From: Methylocystis sp. L43
GTDB taxonomy: Bacteria > Pseudomonadota > Alphaproteobacteria > Rhizobiales > Beijerinckiaceae
Direction of reading: 5' to 3'
Length of the DNA stretch: 64,000 nt
NCBI RefSeq assembly: GCF_015709525.1
Contig: NZ_JADNRA010000024.1
Span: 62,001-126,000, forward strand
Of this stretch, positions 63,795 through 64,000 are shown piece after piece. Below the pieces are notes generated by a model that had not been told where the DNA came from, searched no databases, and worked only from the letters and a program-made list of their open reading frames with translations. The position numbers were made by a program, and so were the translations under genes. How positions within the stretch are numbered: position 1 is the first letter of the stretch; the number at the start of each line of letters is the position of its first letter.

Positions 63795-63834
63795 ATGAAT
63801 GTCGCCGAGAACAACAAACTTAAGGGAGGAAAAG

Positions 63835-64000
63835 ATGACCGGCGTGATCCAGGCTCACAATCAAAAGTCGGCGGCCGTGTGGAACTCTGGCGGCGCCCAC
63901 TACGAGGATATCAGCCGCGGCATCGCCGATTCGATCGAACATTGTGTGCTGCGCCTTGACCCCAAGCACGGCGAACGCGTTCTCGATCTCGCGACCGGGA
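63835..64000 (+). CDS. SAM-dependent methyltransferase, N-terminal part (cut by right edge)
   Basis: ATG 63835, preceded by a strong agggaggaaaag, opens a frame that runs to the window end: 55 residues visible, ending in RVLDLATG, a motif I of class I SAM methyltransferases of UbiE type. It follows the ArsR-rhodanese gene by 40 bases on the same strand, so it is likely co-transcribed. The rest is outside the window. Confidence 0.8.
   Translation, partial: MTGVIQAHNQKSAAVWNSGGAHYEDISRGIADSIEHCVLRLDPKHGERVLDLATG

Noticed and set aside
1-64000. CRISPR array or rRNA operon
   Set aside because: No regularly spaced direct repeats of CRISPR size and no rRNA-like stretches were seen.

Overview
The window looks like chromosome of a high-GC alphaproteobacterium of the Rhizobiales that grows on one-carbon compounds, most likely a Methylocystaceae-type methanotroph or close methylotroph. 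The evidence is a tetrahydromethanopterin (H4MPT) formaldehyde-oxidation block (mtdB, fae and cofactor-biosynthesis genes, 34.3-41.3 kb), a protein resembling the PmoD copper proteins of methane oxidisers (26.3 kb), the alphaproteobacterial order pdxJ-lepB-rnc-era-recO, and an AccD with the alphaproteobacterial form of the zinc-ribbon region. The exact genus cannot be fixed from sequence reading alone.

Layout. 0-7 kb: an envelope pair on the minus strand, a 1700-residue beta-sandwich-like exported protein followed by the N-terminal two thirds of a kilobase-scale alpha-2-macroglobulin that runs off the left edge. 7-16 kb: SH3-like exported protein, Slt-type lytic transglycosylase, dapA-smpB, a NYN-domain protein, rpoZ, a bifunctional (p)ppGpp synthetase/hydrolase and an unrecognised membrane protein. 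16-26 kb: AraC/GyrI-type regulator, pdxJ, lepB-rnc-era-DUF1737-recO, parC and an MFS pump. 26-30 kb: PmoD-like gene coupled to cysE, an alpha/beta hydrolase, tRNA-Arg(ACG) and a sparse stretch holding two tiny membrane proteins. 30-34 kb: thrS, palindromic intergenic repeats, a PadR regulator with a partner gene and a decayed partial copy of that partner, rpmB. 34-41 kb: the H4MPT block. 41-52 kb: folC-accD-trpA, kup, a dienelactone hydrolase, a cyclase, an SDHAF4-like protein, rsmB, rppH, ppx and tRNA-Gln(CTG). 52.5-60.1 kb: an integrated element or prophage remnant beside the tRNA: serine recombinase, DUF2924 and DUF3489 proteins, a truncated terminase, DUF5681 protein, a ParB-methyltransferase, an unknown protein and a broken IS1182-type transposase. 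60.2-64 kb: a divergent locus run by an ArsR-rhodanese regulator with a metallo-hydrolase, an MFS transporter and two SAM methyltransferases, the last cut by the right edge.

How the genes work together. Fae condenses formaldehyde with H4MPT and MtdB oxidises the methylene-H4MPT formed. The convergent minus-strand genes next to them (MfnB-FolB fusion, MfnE-like kinase, archaeal-type flavoprotein, DUF6513 pterin-binding-like protein, DUF447 protein) and the plus-strand ASKHA gene look like the supply line for the cofactors: the furan unit of methanofuran and the pterin of H4MPT. Five of them overlap or nearly touch and probably form one transcript.

Best candidates for a second look are the MfnB-FolB fusion and the uncharacterised H4MPT-linked proteins beside it, the PmoD-like gene translationally coupled to cysE, the giant exported protein paired with alpha-2-macroglobulin, the ArsR-rhodanese divergent locus with a visible operator, and the serine-recombinase element with a terminase whose nuclease half has been replaced. 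I did not find a clear wholly new defence or mobile system.
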